Assembly: GCA_036524775.1 (NCBI GenBank)
Contig: DATDBO010000042.1
Coordinates: forward strand, 1-11,815
Origin: VRUE01 sp036524775
Lineage (GTDB): Bacteria; Actinomycetota; Thermoleophilia; Solirubrobacterales; 70-9
Direction: 5' to 3'
DNA: 11,815 nt
Below, one piece after another: positions 5,689-11,815 of the stretch. The translations under genes were made by a program, and so were the position numbers. Positions within the stretch are counted from its first letter, which is position 1. Each line of letters starts with the position of its first letter. The notes beneath the pieces are model-generated. The model was not told the origin of the DNA. It saw only the letters and a program-made list of their open reading frames with translations, and ran no database searches.

Positions 5689-7589
5689 GTCTGCCCCACC
5701 ACGGTCGGCTCGGGTTTGGCCTCCTCGACGCCTTCGCCGCCCATGATCGCGTGGCGGGCGCCGGGCACGCCGAACTCGTACGGACCGCCGACCACGCGCG
5801 GGATCTCGTCGAAGTTGAAGATCGGCGGCGGCGAGGAAACCTGCCACTCGATCGTCTTCGCTCGCCACGGGTTGCCGTCGGCGCGCGGGCCGTACTTCCA
5901 GCTGACGACCATGTTGTAGAGGAAGACGAGCTGGCAGGCGCCGAGCATGAAGGCGAAGACGCTGATCAAGAGGTTCCAGTTGCCGAACTGCTCGGCGTAG
6001 TCGGCCACGCGCCGCGGCATCCCGTCCATTCCCACCCAGTGCATCGGGATGAAGGTGCCCCAGGTGCCGATCACCGTGCCCCAGAAGTGCACGCGGCCCA
6101 GTTTCTCGTCGTACATCCGCCCCGTCATCTTCGGGAACCAGTGGTAGATGCCGGCGAAGATCGTGAAGACCGAGCCGCCGAAGAGGACGAAGTGGATGTG
6201 GGCGACGATGAAGTAGGTGTCCGAGACGTGGATGTCGATCGGCACCATGCCGAGCATCACGCCGCTGATTCCGCCGATCGTGAAGGTGACGATGAAGGCG
6301 AGCGAGAACAGCATCGCCGTCGAGTAGGTGTGGATCTTGCCGAAATAGAGCGTGCCCAGCCAGGAGAAGATCTTGATCCCGGTCGGCACCGCGATCAGCA
6401 GCGTGGTGATCATCATCGGCACGCGCAGCCAGCTGAACATGCCGGCGACGAACATGTGGTGCGCCCAGACCGAGTAGCTGAGCACGACGATCCCGATCAG
6501 CGCCAGCGCCATCAACCGGTAGCCGAAGATCGGTTTTCGGGCATGGGTCGAGATGACCTCGGAGATGATCCCGAACCCGGGCAGCATCATGATGTAGACG
6601 GCAGGGTGCGAGTAGAACCAGAAGATGTGCTGGTAGCTGACGACGTCGCCGCCGCCGGCGAACTGGAAGAACTGGGTGCCGATGGCGCGGTCGAGCAGGA
6701 CCATGAACTGGGCGCCGGCGATGAACGGCGTCGCGGCGACGACCAGCAGCGAGGTCGAGAGGTTGGCCCAGACCAGCAGCGGCATGCGCCAGAAGGTCAT
6801 TCCGGGCGCACGCATGGTGATGATCGTGACTAAGAAGTTGAGCGCAGTGGCTATCGAAGAGGCCCCCGCGAACTGCACCCCCAGGTTGAAGAACGATTGC
6901 CCAAGCGGCGCCCCGGTCGAGAGCGGCGCATAGCCGGTCCAGCCGGCGTCGAAGGCGCCGCCCGGGGCCAGGTAGCTGCCGATGAAGAGCAGCCCGGCCA
7001 GCGGCAGCATCCAGAAGCTGAGCGCGTTGAGGCGCGGGAAGGCCATGTCCGGAGCGCCGATCATCAGCGGCAGGACGTAGTTGGCGATGCCGGCGAAGAC
7101 CGGGATGACGAAGACGAAGATCATCAGCACCGCGTGGGTGGAGAAGAGGCCGTTGAAGGTCGAGGCATCGACGATCTGCGCCCCCGGCTGGGCCAGCTCG
7201 GCGCGGATCAGCATCGCCAGCAGGCCGCCCACGAAGAAGAAGAAGAAGGTCGTGACGATGTACTGGATGCCGATCACCTTGTGATCGGTGTTGAAGCGAA
7301 AGTAGTCGCGCCAGCTCTTGGCGCCGTGCTGCGAGTGGTCCTCGGGGATCGTCGGCATCCCGGCCGCCCAGCGCAGCCAGTAGTCGAAGCAGCCGAAGCC
7401 GGCGAGGAAGCCGAGCGGGCCGGTGATCAGCGGCACGACGACGTGCGGGTAGCCGGTCTGCTCGGTCTGCCAGATCGGCAGGCCGGAGATCTCGCGCAGG
7501 ACGACGACCAGGCCGACGCCGAAGGCGGCCGCCAGGGCCGCACCCAGCAGGCCTCGGATCCATCCCGGTTGCTTGATCGCGGCGGCCAT
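5685..7589 (-). CDS. ctaD: Cytochrome c oxidase subunit I, A2-type, with N-terminal extension
   Basis: This is the 634-residue catalytic subunit of a haem-copper oxidase, which reduces O2 to water and pumps protons. Seen: low-spin haem ligands H152 (STHAV) and H466; haem a3 ligand H464 (AHIHF); CuB ligands H328, H377 and H378; and the crosslinked Tyr Y332 in YSHPAVY. The YSHPxV form in place of GHPEVY marks the A2 subtype, where Tyr-Ser replace the D-channel glutamate. The K-channel lysine is present (PTGIK405IF), as are the D-channel entrance D181 (GAPDMAFPRLN), N170 and N188. The usual subunit I core begins near WRDYFRFNTDHKVIG (93-107). Before it lies a roughly 90-residue extension with two hydrophobic helices (about 13-31 and 50-70) and a loop PEDHSQHGA. 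The start ATG 7587-7589 has GAGGGGG at 7595-7601 and lies 21 bases after ctaC. The end overlaps the UspA-like gene by four bases. Confidence 0.98.
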   Translation of the reverse strand: MAAAIKQPGWIRGLLGAALAAAFGVGLVVVLREISGLPIWQTEQTGYPHVVVPLITGPLGFLAGFGCFDYWLRWAAGMPTIPEDHSQHGAKSWRDYFRFNTDHKVIGIQYIVTTFFFFFVGGLLAMLIRAELAQPGAQIVDASTFNGLFSTHAVLMIFVFVIPVFAGIANYVLPLMIGAPDMAFPRLNALSFWMLPLAGLLFIGSYLAPGGAFDAGWTGYAPLSTGAPLGQSFFNLGVQFAGASSIATALNFLVTIITMRAPGMTFWRMPLLVWANLSTSLLVVAATPFIAGAQFMVLLDRAIGTQFFQFAGGGDVVSYQHIFWFYSHPAVYIMMLPGFGIISEVISTHARKPIFGYRLMALALIGIVVLSYSVWAHHMFVAGMFSWLRVPMMITTLLIAVPTGIKIFSWLGTLYFGKIHTYSTAMLFSLAFIVTFTIGGISGVMLGMVPIDIHVSDTYFIVAHIHFVLFGGSVFTIFAGIYHWFPKMTGRMYDEKLGRVHFWGTVIGTWGTFIPMHWVGMDGMPRRVADYAEQFGNWNLLISVFAFMLGACQLVFLYNMVVSWKYGPRADGNPWRAKTIEWQVSSPPPIFNFDEIPRVVGGPYEFGVPGARHAIMGGEGVEEAKPEPTVVGQT

Positions 7590-7610
7590 CAGGTCCCCCT
7601 CATTATGCCT

Positions 7611-8402
7611 TTACGCCCCGCCCGCACCGACGGGCAACGGGTCGGTTTCGGTGTCCTGGCGGATCGTCTCCAGGTAAGGATCGGGGATCTTCCGGTCGAG
7701 CCCCGCGACCCATTTGCGGAACTCCGCCGGCGGTTCGACGACGACCTCGGCGCGCATCGTCGCGTGGCCGAAGCCGCACAGCTCGGTGCAGATCAGCTGG
7801 TAGGTGCCGGGCTTGTCCGGGGTGACGATCGCGGTCGTCGTGATCCCCGGCACGTTGTCTTTCTTGATCCGCCACTCGGGCACCCAGAAGGAGTGGATCA
7901 CGTCGAGCGCGTGCATCTTGAAGTGGACCTGCCGGTCGAGCGGCACGTGCAGCTCGCCTTCGGAATAGGCGTTGTCCTTGCCCGGATAGCCGAAGCTCCA
8001 GGCGAACTGCTGGGAGAAGACGTCGACCGTGAGCGGGTTCTTGGTGGGCTCTTCGATGTCGTCCAGCACCGCCCAGCTGTAGCCGGCGCCGAAGAGGACG
8101 ATGATCGTCGGGATCAGCGTCCAGGCGATCTCGAGCCGCGTGTTGCCGTGGATCGGCTCGCCGTCGGACTCGTCGCCCGGCTTGGCTTTGAATTTCCACA
8201 GGGCGTAGAAGAGCATCACCATCACCAGGGCGAAGACGAAGGCCGAGAGGACGATCATCACGTCGAGCAGCGTGTCGATCTTGGGTGCCGCGGTCGAGGC
8301 CTGCTGGCCATCCCAGTTGATCGGCAGCATCACGGCAGAGATGACCACCGTCAGGACAAGGGTGGCAGCGACCATCTTCGCTATCGGCAGGCGGCCAATC
8401 AT
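7611..8402 (-). CDS. ctaC: Cytochrome c oxidase subunit II (CuA)
   Basis: The 263-residue protein takes electrons from cytochrome c through a two-copper CuA centre. Seen: an N-terminal hydrophobic segment (10-28) that may be a signal peptide without a lipobox, two membrane helices (about 45-69 and 91-111), then the outer cupredoxin domain. CuA ligands are H170 (DVIHSFWVP), C205, E207 (backbone), C209, H213 and M216 in CTELCGFGHATM. Aromatic residues for electron entry occur in QQFAWSFGYPG (130-140). The chain ends about 45 residues after M216, so it has no fused cytochrome c domain of the kind found in many caa3 oxidases. The start ATG 8400-8402 lacks a clear Shine-Dalgarno sequence and may be near-leaderless given the promoter candidate just upstream. 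It is the first oxidase gene of the minus-strand run, 15 bases after the glycosyltransferase stop. Confidence 0.97.
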   Translation of the reverse strand: MIGRLPIAKMVAATLVLTVVISAVMLPINWDGQQASTAAPKIDTLLDVMIVLSAFVFALVMVMLFYALWKFKAKPGDESDGEPIHGNTRLEIAWTLIPTIIVLFGAGYSWAVLDDIEEPTKNPLTVDVFSQQFAWSFGYPGKDNAYSEGELHVPLDRQVHFKMHALDVIHSFWVPEWRIKKDNVPGITTTAIVTPDKPGTYQLICTELCGFGHATMRAEVVVEPPAEFRKWVAGLDRKIPDPYLETIRQDTETDPLPVGAGGA

Positions 8403-8414
8403 CGGCGGGCGCGC

Positions 8415-8440
8415 ATTCTATGCAAGCGGCAGACGGTCAA
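8415..8440 (-). promoter_or_regulatory. Candidate promoter for the ctaC-ctaD-usp-ctaE operon
   Basis: On the minus strand, TTGACC (8440-8435) and TAGAAT (8420-8415) resemble -35 and -10 boxes. TAGAAT differs from TATAAT at one base. The spacer is only 14 bases, shorter than the usual 16-18, which weakens the call. A start about 7 bases after TAGAAT would leave a leader of some five bases before the ctaC ATG. The element sits in the last codons and stop of the glycosyltransferase gene. Confidence 0.4.
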
Positions 8441-9755
8441 GCTCGCCCCGCGACGCGGCGATAACCCCGCGCGCCACGCCCTCCCAACTCCAGAGCCGCC
8501 GCGCCGTCTCGACAAGCGCCCCGCGAGCCTCCTCCCGCCGCTCCTCGGGCAGCTCAAGCCAGGCGTTCAGCCGCTCCGCGATCGCCTCCACGGCCCCGAT
8601 CTCGACCGGAAAGGAGACCAGCCCAGCCACCTCGTCGGGCAGCGCCTCGGCCAGCTCCCTGGAAACCTCCTTCATGCCGGAGTGCCCGGCGGAAACCGGC
8701 AGCACCCCACAGGCAGCAGCCTCGGCGGCCACCATCCCGAAAGCCTCCGGAAAGGTGCTGGGCATGACGAGCGCCTCAGCCCCCGGCAGCAGCTCCGCCA
8801 CCTCGTCGTGCTCCAACCGTCCGATGAGCTCGATCGACTCGGCAATTCCCATCGCCGCCTCCAGATAGCCCTCGGGCGGATCGGCCAAGAACGCACTCAG
8901 GATCGGCAACAGCTCGGCGGCGCCTCCCTCCAGCCCCCGCCCCAGCTTCGCAATCTCGCGGGCGTCGTCCAAATCGCCGCGATCGAGCGCCGCCAACAGC
9001 CGCCGCAGCCCCTCCTCGTACTCCCCGTAGCCGGCGATCTTCAGCTCCGCGTTCGGATGCGCCTGCCTGACGAGCGGCCAAGCGGCAATGAGCAGATCGA
9101 CCCCCTTCGAAACGATCAACTTCCCCACGAAGACGATCTCCCGCGCTACAGGACCCCGCGGCTGAAAGCGCTCGGTATCGACGCCGGGGGGACCTAACCG
9201 GGTCTTGTCACGAAGGCCAGGCACGTTAGGGAGGGCCGCCCAAAGCGACTCGGCCGTATGCCGCGACCCGACCAGCACGCAGCTCGCGGCGTTCATCCCC
9301 TCTTCGGCGTAAGGCACGAACCGCGGATCCGGTTTGACCGTGTACTCGAGCGCCGAGCCGTGGATCTTGGCCGCGAACCGGCCGATCCCGGCGCGGGCGA
9401 GGATGCAGGGCCCCATCACGAGGTGACCCCCGAGAGCCGCATCGAAGCCCCCCGTCGCGTCGGCAACCTCGCGCACGGCAGCGACGTTGGCCTCGATATA
9501 GCGCTCGAGCTCCCCCTCGCTCAGCTCCGAGAACGTCTTCACCTCGAAGCCCTCGTACGGGTCCTTGACGTAGACCGGCAGCAGGCGGTGGATGTCCGGG
9601 TTGTGGATCTCGACCCCCTCGATGCGGACCTGCCGGTCCTGGCAGAGCAGGTGGACCTCGTGGCCCAGAGCAGCGAGCGCACGGGCAAGGTTCGCGGTGT
9701 AGATGTTGCTGCCGGTGCCGCGCAGCATGTAGCCGTGGAAGAGAAGGACGCGCAT
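8418..9755 (-). CDS. GT4-type glycosyltransferase
   Basis: This 445-residue cytoplasmic or membrane-peripheral enzyme has a GT-B fold and would transfer a sugar from a nucleotide-sugar donor. Seen: N-terminal Rossmann start MRVLLFHGYMLRGTGSNIYT with the glycine-rich acceptor-side loop; HLVMGPCILA and KIHGSALEYTV in the first domain; the hinge GPPGVDTERFQP (188-199); the second-domain strand REIVFVGKLIVSKGVDLLI (K212, K218); and the E-x7-E motif EAFGMVAAE (E337, E345), which binds donor in GT4 enzymes. Between AGYGEYEEGLRRL and IELIGRLEHDEV there are about 50 extra residues (254-305, helix-like and acidic) where GT4 proteins usually have a short link. Donor and acceptor are unknown. No lipid or polysaccharide genes are nearby. 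The start ATG 9753-9755 lies 15 bases after a possible -10 site. It reads into ctaC, so co-transcription is possible. Confidence 0.9.
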   Translation of the reverse strand: MRVLLFHGYMLRGTGSNIYTANLARALAALGHEVHLLCQDRQVRIEGVEIHNPDIHRLLPVYVKDPYEGFEVKTFSELSEGELERYIEANVAAVREVADATGGFDAALGGHLVMGPCILARAGIGRFAAKIHGSALEYTVKPDPRFVPYAEEGMNAASCVLVGSRHTAESLWAALPNVPGLRDKTRLGPPGVDTERFQPRGPVAREIVFVGKLIVSKGVDLLIAAWPLVRQAHPNAELKIAGYGEYEEGLRRLLAALDRGDLDDAREIAKLGRGLEGGAAELLPILSAFLADPPEGYLEAAMGIAESIELIGRLEHDEVAELLPGAEALVMPSTFPEAFGMVAAEAAACGVLPVSAGHSGMKEVSRELAEALPDEVAGLVSFPVEIGAVEAIAERLNAWLELPEERREEARGALVETARRLWSWEGVARGVIAASRGELDRLPLA

Positions 9756-9787
9756 CGGTTCCGCGCAAGCTATTAAGGTTCGCGGCC
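9756..9787. promoter_or_regulatory. Short divergent promoter region
   Basis: These 32 bases separate the divergent glycosyltransferase and zinc-ribbon genes. TATTAA (9771-9776) can serve as a -10 box on the plus strand and reads TTAATA on the minus strand. For the minus strand, TTGGCG (9798-9793, inside the zinc-ribbon gene) lies 16 bases upstream, giving a fair promoter pair. No -35 box was found for the plus strand. Both transcripts would have very short leaders. Confidence 0.4.
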
Positions 9788-10051
9788 GTGAACGCCAAGC
9801 AGCTCTACCGGATGCGCGCGCCGGCCTCGGGCCGCGAGGCGCTTGCGCACGCCGAGCCCGGCTCGCGCTACGTCGACCGGGAGACCGGCGAGGAGATGTT
9901 CCCGGTGGCGATGGTCCTGCCGCTCGCCCCCTCGGCCTCCGCCCTCGCCCGCACGCCGGAGAACCTGCGCGCCTGCCGCCGCTGCGACCAGCTGATCGGG
10001 CTGGACGTCAGCGACTGCCCGCACTGCGGGCTCAGGCAAGAAGCTCTCTAG
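9788..10051 (+). CDS. Small zinc-ribbon protein (87 aa), unknown function
   Basis: The N-terminal part (residues 1-58) has no recognisable fold: a basic start, a mixed segment RYVDRETGEEMFPVAM, and a Pro/Ala-rich linker. The C-terminal part has C63-x2-C66 and C77-x2-C80 (CRRC...CPHC), a compact zinc ribbon likely to bind one zinc ion and contact protein or nucleic acid. GTG 9788 is chosen because AAGG lies about 10 bases upstream and no earlier start fits the 32-base gap; ATG 9812 (residue 9) is an alternative. It ends at TAG 10049-10051, which forms a shared CTAG with the stop of the convergent secreted-protein gene. It is probably a house-keeping or regulatory small protein; the function cannot be told. 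Confidence 0.75.
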   Translation: MNAKQLYRMRAPASGREALAHAEPGSRYVDRETGEEMFPVAMVLPLAPSASALARTPENLRACRRCDQLIGLDVSDCPHCGLRQEAL

Positions 10052-10821
10052 CCGCTTTTAACCGCGGCTTTGACGAGCGTCGCCGTATACAAAAGACGCG
10101 CGTTGCTGTAGTAGCAGCCGTAGGTCTTGGTCTTGCCGACGCCCTGCTGCGGGTTGCCGTTCTGGATGTCTTCCTTCGAGGAGCAGTGGTCGGGCAGGCG
10201 GCTGCCGCGCCAGGTGTTGTCTTCTTCGACGTTGAAGGCGAACATCGGCGCCCAGGTGGGAATCGTCAGCGCGACGACCTGGCCGCGCAGCACGCTGAGC
10301 GGGTGGTCGAGGGCGAAGATCGGGGTGCTGCCGAAGTAGGGGTTGAGGACCTCCAGCGGGCTCTGCCGAACCAGCGTGAACTTGGGCGGCTTCGAGCCTT
10401 CGACCGGGCGCAGCACGCCGATCCGCGCCTGCGACGGCTGGCCGAGGAATTCGTTGAAGAAGCCGACCTCGTTGGTCATCTTGTCGTTGTCGGTGCGCGA
10501 AGGGCGCGAGAGGGTGATCGACCAGGCGACGATCTTGCCGTCGAAGGGCGCCTCGTAGGGGCGCGGGACGCCGCCGGCGATCGCCTGGAAGCCGGTCACG
10601 TGCCCCTCGACCCGGCAGGGGATCACCTCGACGTTGTTGACGATCTTGCCCGGGCACGAGGGCGGCGGGGTCGAGTCGGTCTTGCCGAGCACGACGACCC
10701 GCGCCGGCGCCGATCCGGCAGCGCCCGGCCAGGCGGCGGCGACGAGCAGCGCCAGCGCGCAGGCAAAGCCCGCCGCGATCGCGACGCGGCTGCGGTCGAT
10801 TCCTTTTTCCGCTGCTCTCAT
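10048..10821 (-). CDS. Secreted protein of unknown function with four mature cysteines
   Basis: This is a 257-residue protein. Seen: a basic N terminus (EKGIDRSR), a hydrophobic core (about 13-30) and small residues up to about 39 (AAGSAPA), which make a good Sec signal peptide. The mature part has four cysteines (C56 in PPSCPGK, C69 in VIPCRVEG, C213 in PDHCSSKED, C236 in TYGCYYSN), fit for two disulphides, and many short beta-prone segments such as GKIVAWSITLS and GQVVALTIPTW. No catalytic motif is recognised; a beta-sandwich surface or binding protein is possible. The start ATG 10819-10821 has GGAG at 10828-10831, six bases upstream, an ideal ribosome site. The frame stays open upstream through the divergent genes to 11766, but that part is not coding. 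The upstream leader holds a potential hairpin (10837-10861). Confidence 0.82.
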   Translation of the reverse strand: MRAAEKGIDRSRVAIAAGFACALALLVAAAWPGAAGSAPARVVVLGKTDSTPPPSCPGKIVNNVEVIPCRVEGHVTGFQAIAGGVPRPYEAPFDGKIVAWSITLSRPSRTDNDKMTNEVGFFNEFLGQPSQARIGVLRPVEGSKPPKFTLVRQSPLEVLNPYFGSTPIFALDHPLSVLRGQVVALTIPTWAPMFAFNVEEDNTWRGSRLPDHCSSKEDIQNGNPQQGVGKTKTYGCYYSNARLLYTATLVKAAVKSG

Positions 10822-10836
10822 GGAGTTCTCCAGCCT

Positions 10837-10861
10837 CAACCCGGCCCTCCGGCCAGGGTTG
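10837..10861. repeat. Inverted repeat in the leader of the secreted-protein gene
   Basis: CAACCC-GGCC and GGCC-A-GGGTTG pair over 10 base pairs with one bulged A and a CTCC loop. The structure ends about six bases before the GGAG ribosome site of the minus-strand gene. It might affect translation or mark a protein site. In this GC-rich DNA chance is also possible. Confidence 0.35.
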
Positions 10862-10935
10862 CGGCACCGGATTCTGTCGTTCGCCACGCCTGGGCGGGCT
10901 CCTCCGCCGACCCTGCACGATCGCGGCCGGCCGCC

Positions 10936-10955
10936 GATTGGCCAGTTGGCCAATC
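10936..10955. promoter_or_regulatory. Perfect 8-base inverted repeat, candidate operator
   Basis: GATTGGCC and GGCCAATC are exact reverse complements separated by AGTT. The site lies 20 bases before the ATG of the GatC/AtzG-like gene in the 154-base divergent gap (10822-10975), and TTGGCC occurs twice in it. A weak -10-like TAGGGT follows at 10959-10964, 15 bases after the first TTGGCC. This layout is typical of a repressor site over a promoter, but no regulator gene is in view. The gap otherwise contains only the leader hairpin noted above. Confidence 0.5.
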
Positions 10956-10975
10956 CTCTAGGGTTGCCAGCCGAG

Positions 10976-11179
10976 ATGGAGGGCACGGCACTCACACCGG
11001 CAGACGAGTTCATCCCCGCCGGCCTCGCTTCGCTCGGGGTCGAGGCGGACGAGATCGAGCTTGCCGTGATGGGGGCCGTCCACGCGCTGATCTGGCCGCC
11101 CGTGCTCGAGCTGCTCGCCCTCGACACCGAGGGAGTCGAGCCGGAGCGCGACGCCGACATGTCGAGGGCGCCGCGGTGA
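10976..11179 (+). CDS. Small GatC/AtzG-like helical protein, amidase partner
   Basis: This 67-residue protein starts at ATG 10976 and ends at TGA 11177-11179, overlapping the amidase GTG by four bases. Seen: a short polar start, then two amphipathic helix-like parts (PADEFIPAGLASLGVEADEIE and LAVMGAVHALIWPPVLELLALD), and an acidic extended tail (TEGVEPERDADMSRAPR). Small proteins with this layout, coded just before an amidase-signature enzyme, include GatC of the GatCAB amidotransferase and AtzG, the partner of AtzE in cyanuric acid breakdown. In those the C-terminal strap wraps around the amidase. Similarity here is by layout and context, not by a diagnostic motif. No Shine-Dalgarno sequence is seen, so it may be leaderless. 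Confidence 0.65.
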   Translation: MEGTALTPADEFIPAGLASLGVEADEIELAVMGAVHALIWPPVLELLALDTEGVEPERDADMSRAPR

Positions 11180-11815
11180 GCGTCGCGCTCGATCTCGGCC
11201 TGGGCGCGCAGGCGGCGGCGATCGCCGCAGGCGACGTCGACCCGGCCGAGCTGCTCGAGGCCGCGCTGGAGCGGATCGAGCGACGCAACCCGGCCCTCAA
11301 CGCCGTCGTCGAGACCTTCCCCGAGCGCTCGCGCGAGATGCTCGCCGCGGCGCCCCCCGGCCCACTGCACGGCGTGCCGATCGTGGTCAAGGACGAGTGG
11401 CCGCTGCCCTGGCGCGCCCAGCGCTTCGGCGCCGCCGAACTGACCGCCCCCACGGCGCCGGGCGAGTCCGGCCCCTACCGCGGCCTGCGCGACGCCGGCG
11501 CGGTGATCGTCGGCGTCGGCAACATGCACGAGCTCGGCGCCGGCAGCACCGGCAACGTCTCCGTCTACGGCCCCGCCTGCAACCCCTGGGACACCGAGCG
11601 CTGCCCCGGCGGCTCCTCCAGCGGCCCCGCGGCGGCAGTCGCCGCCCGGCTCGTCGCCGGCTCGGTCGGCGCCGACGGGATCGGCTCGATCCGCTTCCCC
11701 GCCGCCTACTGCGGCCTCACCGGGCTGAAGCCGACCTTCGGGCGGTCGGCGATGGCCGGCCACCACATGGAGGCCGTGACGACGATGATCGTCTCCGGCC
11801 CGCTCTGCTTCGACG
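11176..11815 (+). CDS. Amidase-signature family enzyme, N-terminal part
   Basis: The gene runs off the right edge; 213 residues are present. Amidase-signature enzymes hydrolyse amide bonds with a Ser-cisSer-Lys triad. Seen: an N-terminal helical region with ALERIERRNPALNAVVE (30-46), the catalytic lysine K72 in HGVPIVVKDEW, cis-serine S146 in CPGGSSSGPAAA, and nucleophile S170 in GADGIGSIRFPAAYCG, followed by LTGLKPTFGR. The spacing of 24 residues between the two serines matches the family. The loop before the nucleophile is DGIGS where DTGGS or DIGGS is more common. The start GTG 11176 has GAGGG 7 bases upstream and overlaps the small upstream gene, which suggests a two-subunit enzyme. The substrate cannot be deduced: GatA, AtzE-like and general amidases all remain possible, though the loop and the separate small partner fit an AtzE-like or general amidase better than GatA. 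Confidence 0.92.
   Translation, partial: MSVALDLGLGAQAAAIAAGDVDPAELLEAALERIERRNPALNAVVETFPERSREMLAAAPPGPLHGVPIVVKDEWPLPWRAQRFGAAELTAPTAPGESGPYRGLRDAGAVIVGVGNMHELGAGSTGNVSVYGPACNPWDTERCPGGSSSGPAAAVAARLVAGSVGADGIGSIRFPAAYCGLTGLKPTFGRSAMAGHHMEAVTTMIVSGPLCFD

Noticed and set aside
5751..6833. Plus-strand open frame (360 codons) opposite ctaD
   Set aside because: It has low-complexity DDE/RRR/HH composition and lies entirely antisense to conserved ctaD sequence.
5689..7563. Long N-terminal extension of the UspA-like protein
   Set aside because: It is another frame of ctaD. The GTG at 5688 with overlapping ctaD stop gives a normal tandem UspA protein.
6897..9197. Very long plus-strand open frame (766 codons) opposite ctaC, ctaD and the glycosyltransferase
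   Set aside because: It is a mirror of high-GC coding DNA: rich in Arg, Asp, Glu, His and Gly, with no domain. The minus-strand genes there have complete catalytic motifs.
10822..11766. N-terminal extension of the secreted protein across the amidase region
   Set aside because: It is antisense to the amidase. The signal peptide and GGAG site at 10828-10831 fix the start at 10821.

Overview
The window is high-GC DNA with very tightly packed genes, GTG starts and few good Shine-Dalgarno sites. It fits an actinobacterium. The gene content (A2-type haem-copper oxidase, actinobacterial-style CtaA with an IEYGNR motif, UspA-like proteins of the 'VISTH...WLE' type) makes me suspect a deep-branching class such as Thermoleophilia/Solirubrobacterales. 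That placement is inference. No rRNA, tRNA, CRISPR, insertion sequence or phage gene was seen.

Layout. (1) Bases 1-826, plus strand: the 3' end of ctaB (haem O synthase), a 37-residue single-helix protein, and a two-helix membrane protein overlapping it by ATGA. (2) 828-1229, minus strand: a stand-alone double-CBS protein. (3) 1361-3092, plus strand: a di-haem cytochrome c lipoprotein, then ctaA (haem A synthase). (4) 3083-9755, minus strand: one long run read from right to left. It holds a GT4 glycosyltransferase, ctaC, ctaD, a tandem UspA-like protein, ctaE, a membrane-anchored UspA-like protein and a tail-anchored heptad-repeat coiled-coil protein. (5) 9788-10051, plus strand: a small zinc-ribbon protein. 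(6) 10048-10821, minus strand: a secreted cysteine-containing protein of unknown function. (7) 10976-11815, plus strand: a small GatC/AtzG-like protein overlapping the 5' part of an amidase-signature enzyme that runs off the window.

How it fits together. About two thirds of the window is an aerobic terminal oxidase locus. CtaB and CtaA make haem A. CtaC (CuA), CtaD (haems a/a3 and CuB) and CtaE form the oxidase core. The di-haem lipoprotein cytochrome c is a plausible electron donor, because CtaC has no fused cytochrome c domain. The small membrane proteins next to ctaB may be accessory or subunit IV-like proteins.

The most unusual point is a 292-residue soluble protein with two UspA-like domains. 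It is translationally coupled at both ends between ctaD and ctaE, and a second, membrane-anchored relative lies just after ctaE. This suggests a stress- or energy-sensing part built into the oxidase operon. CtaD also carries an N-terminal extension with two predicted membrane helices.
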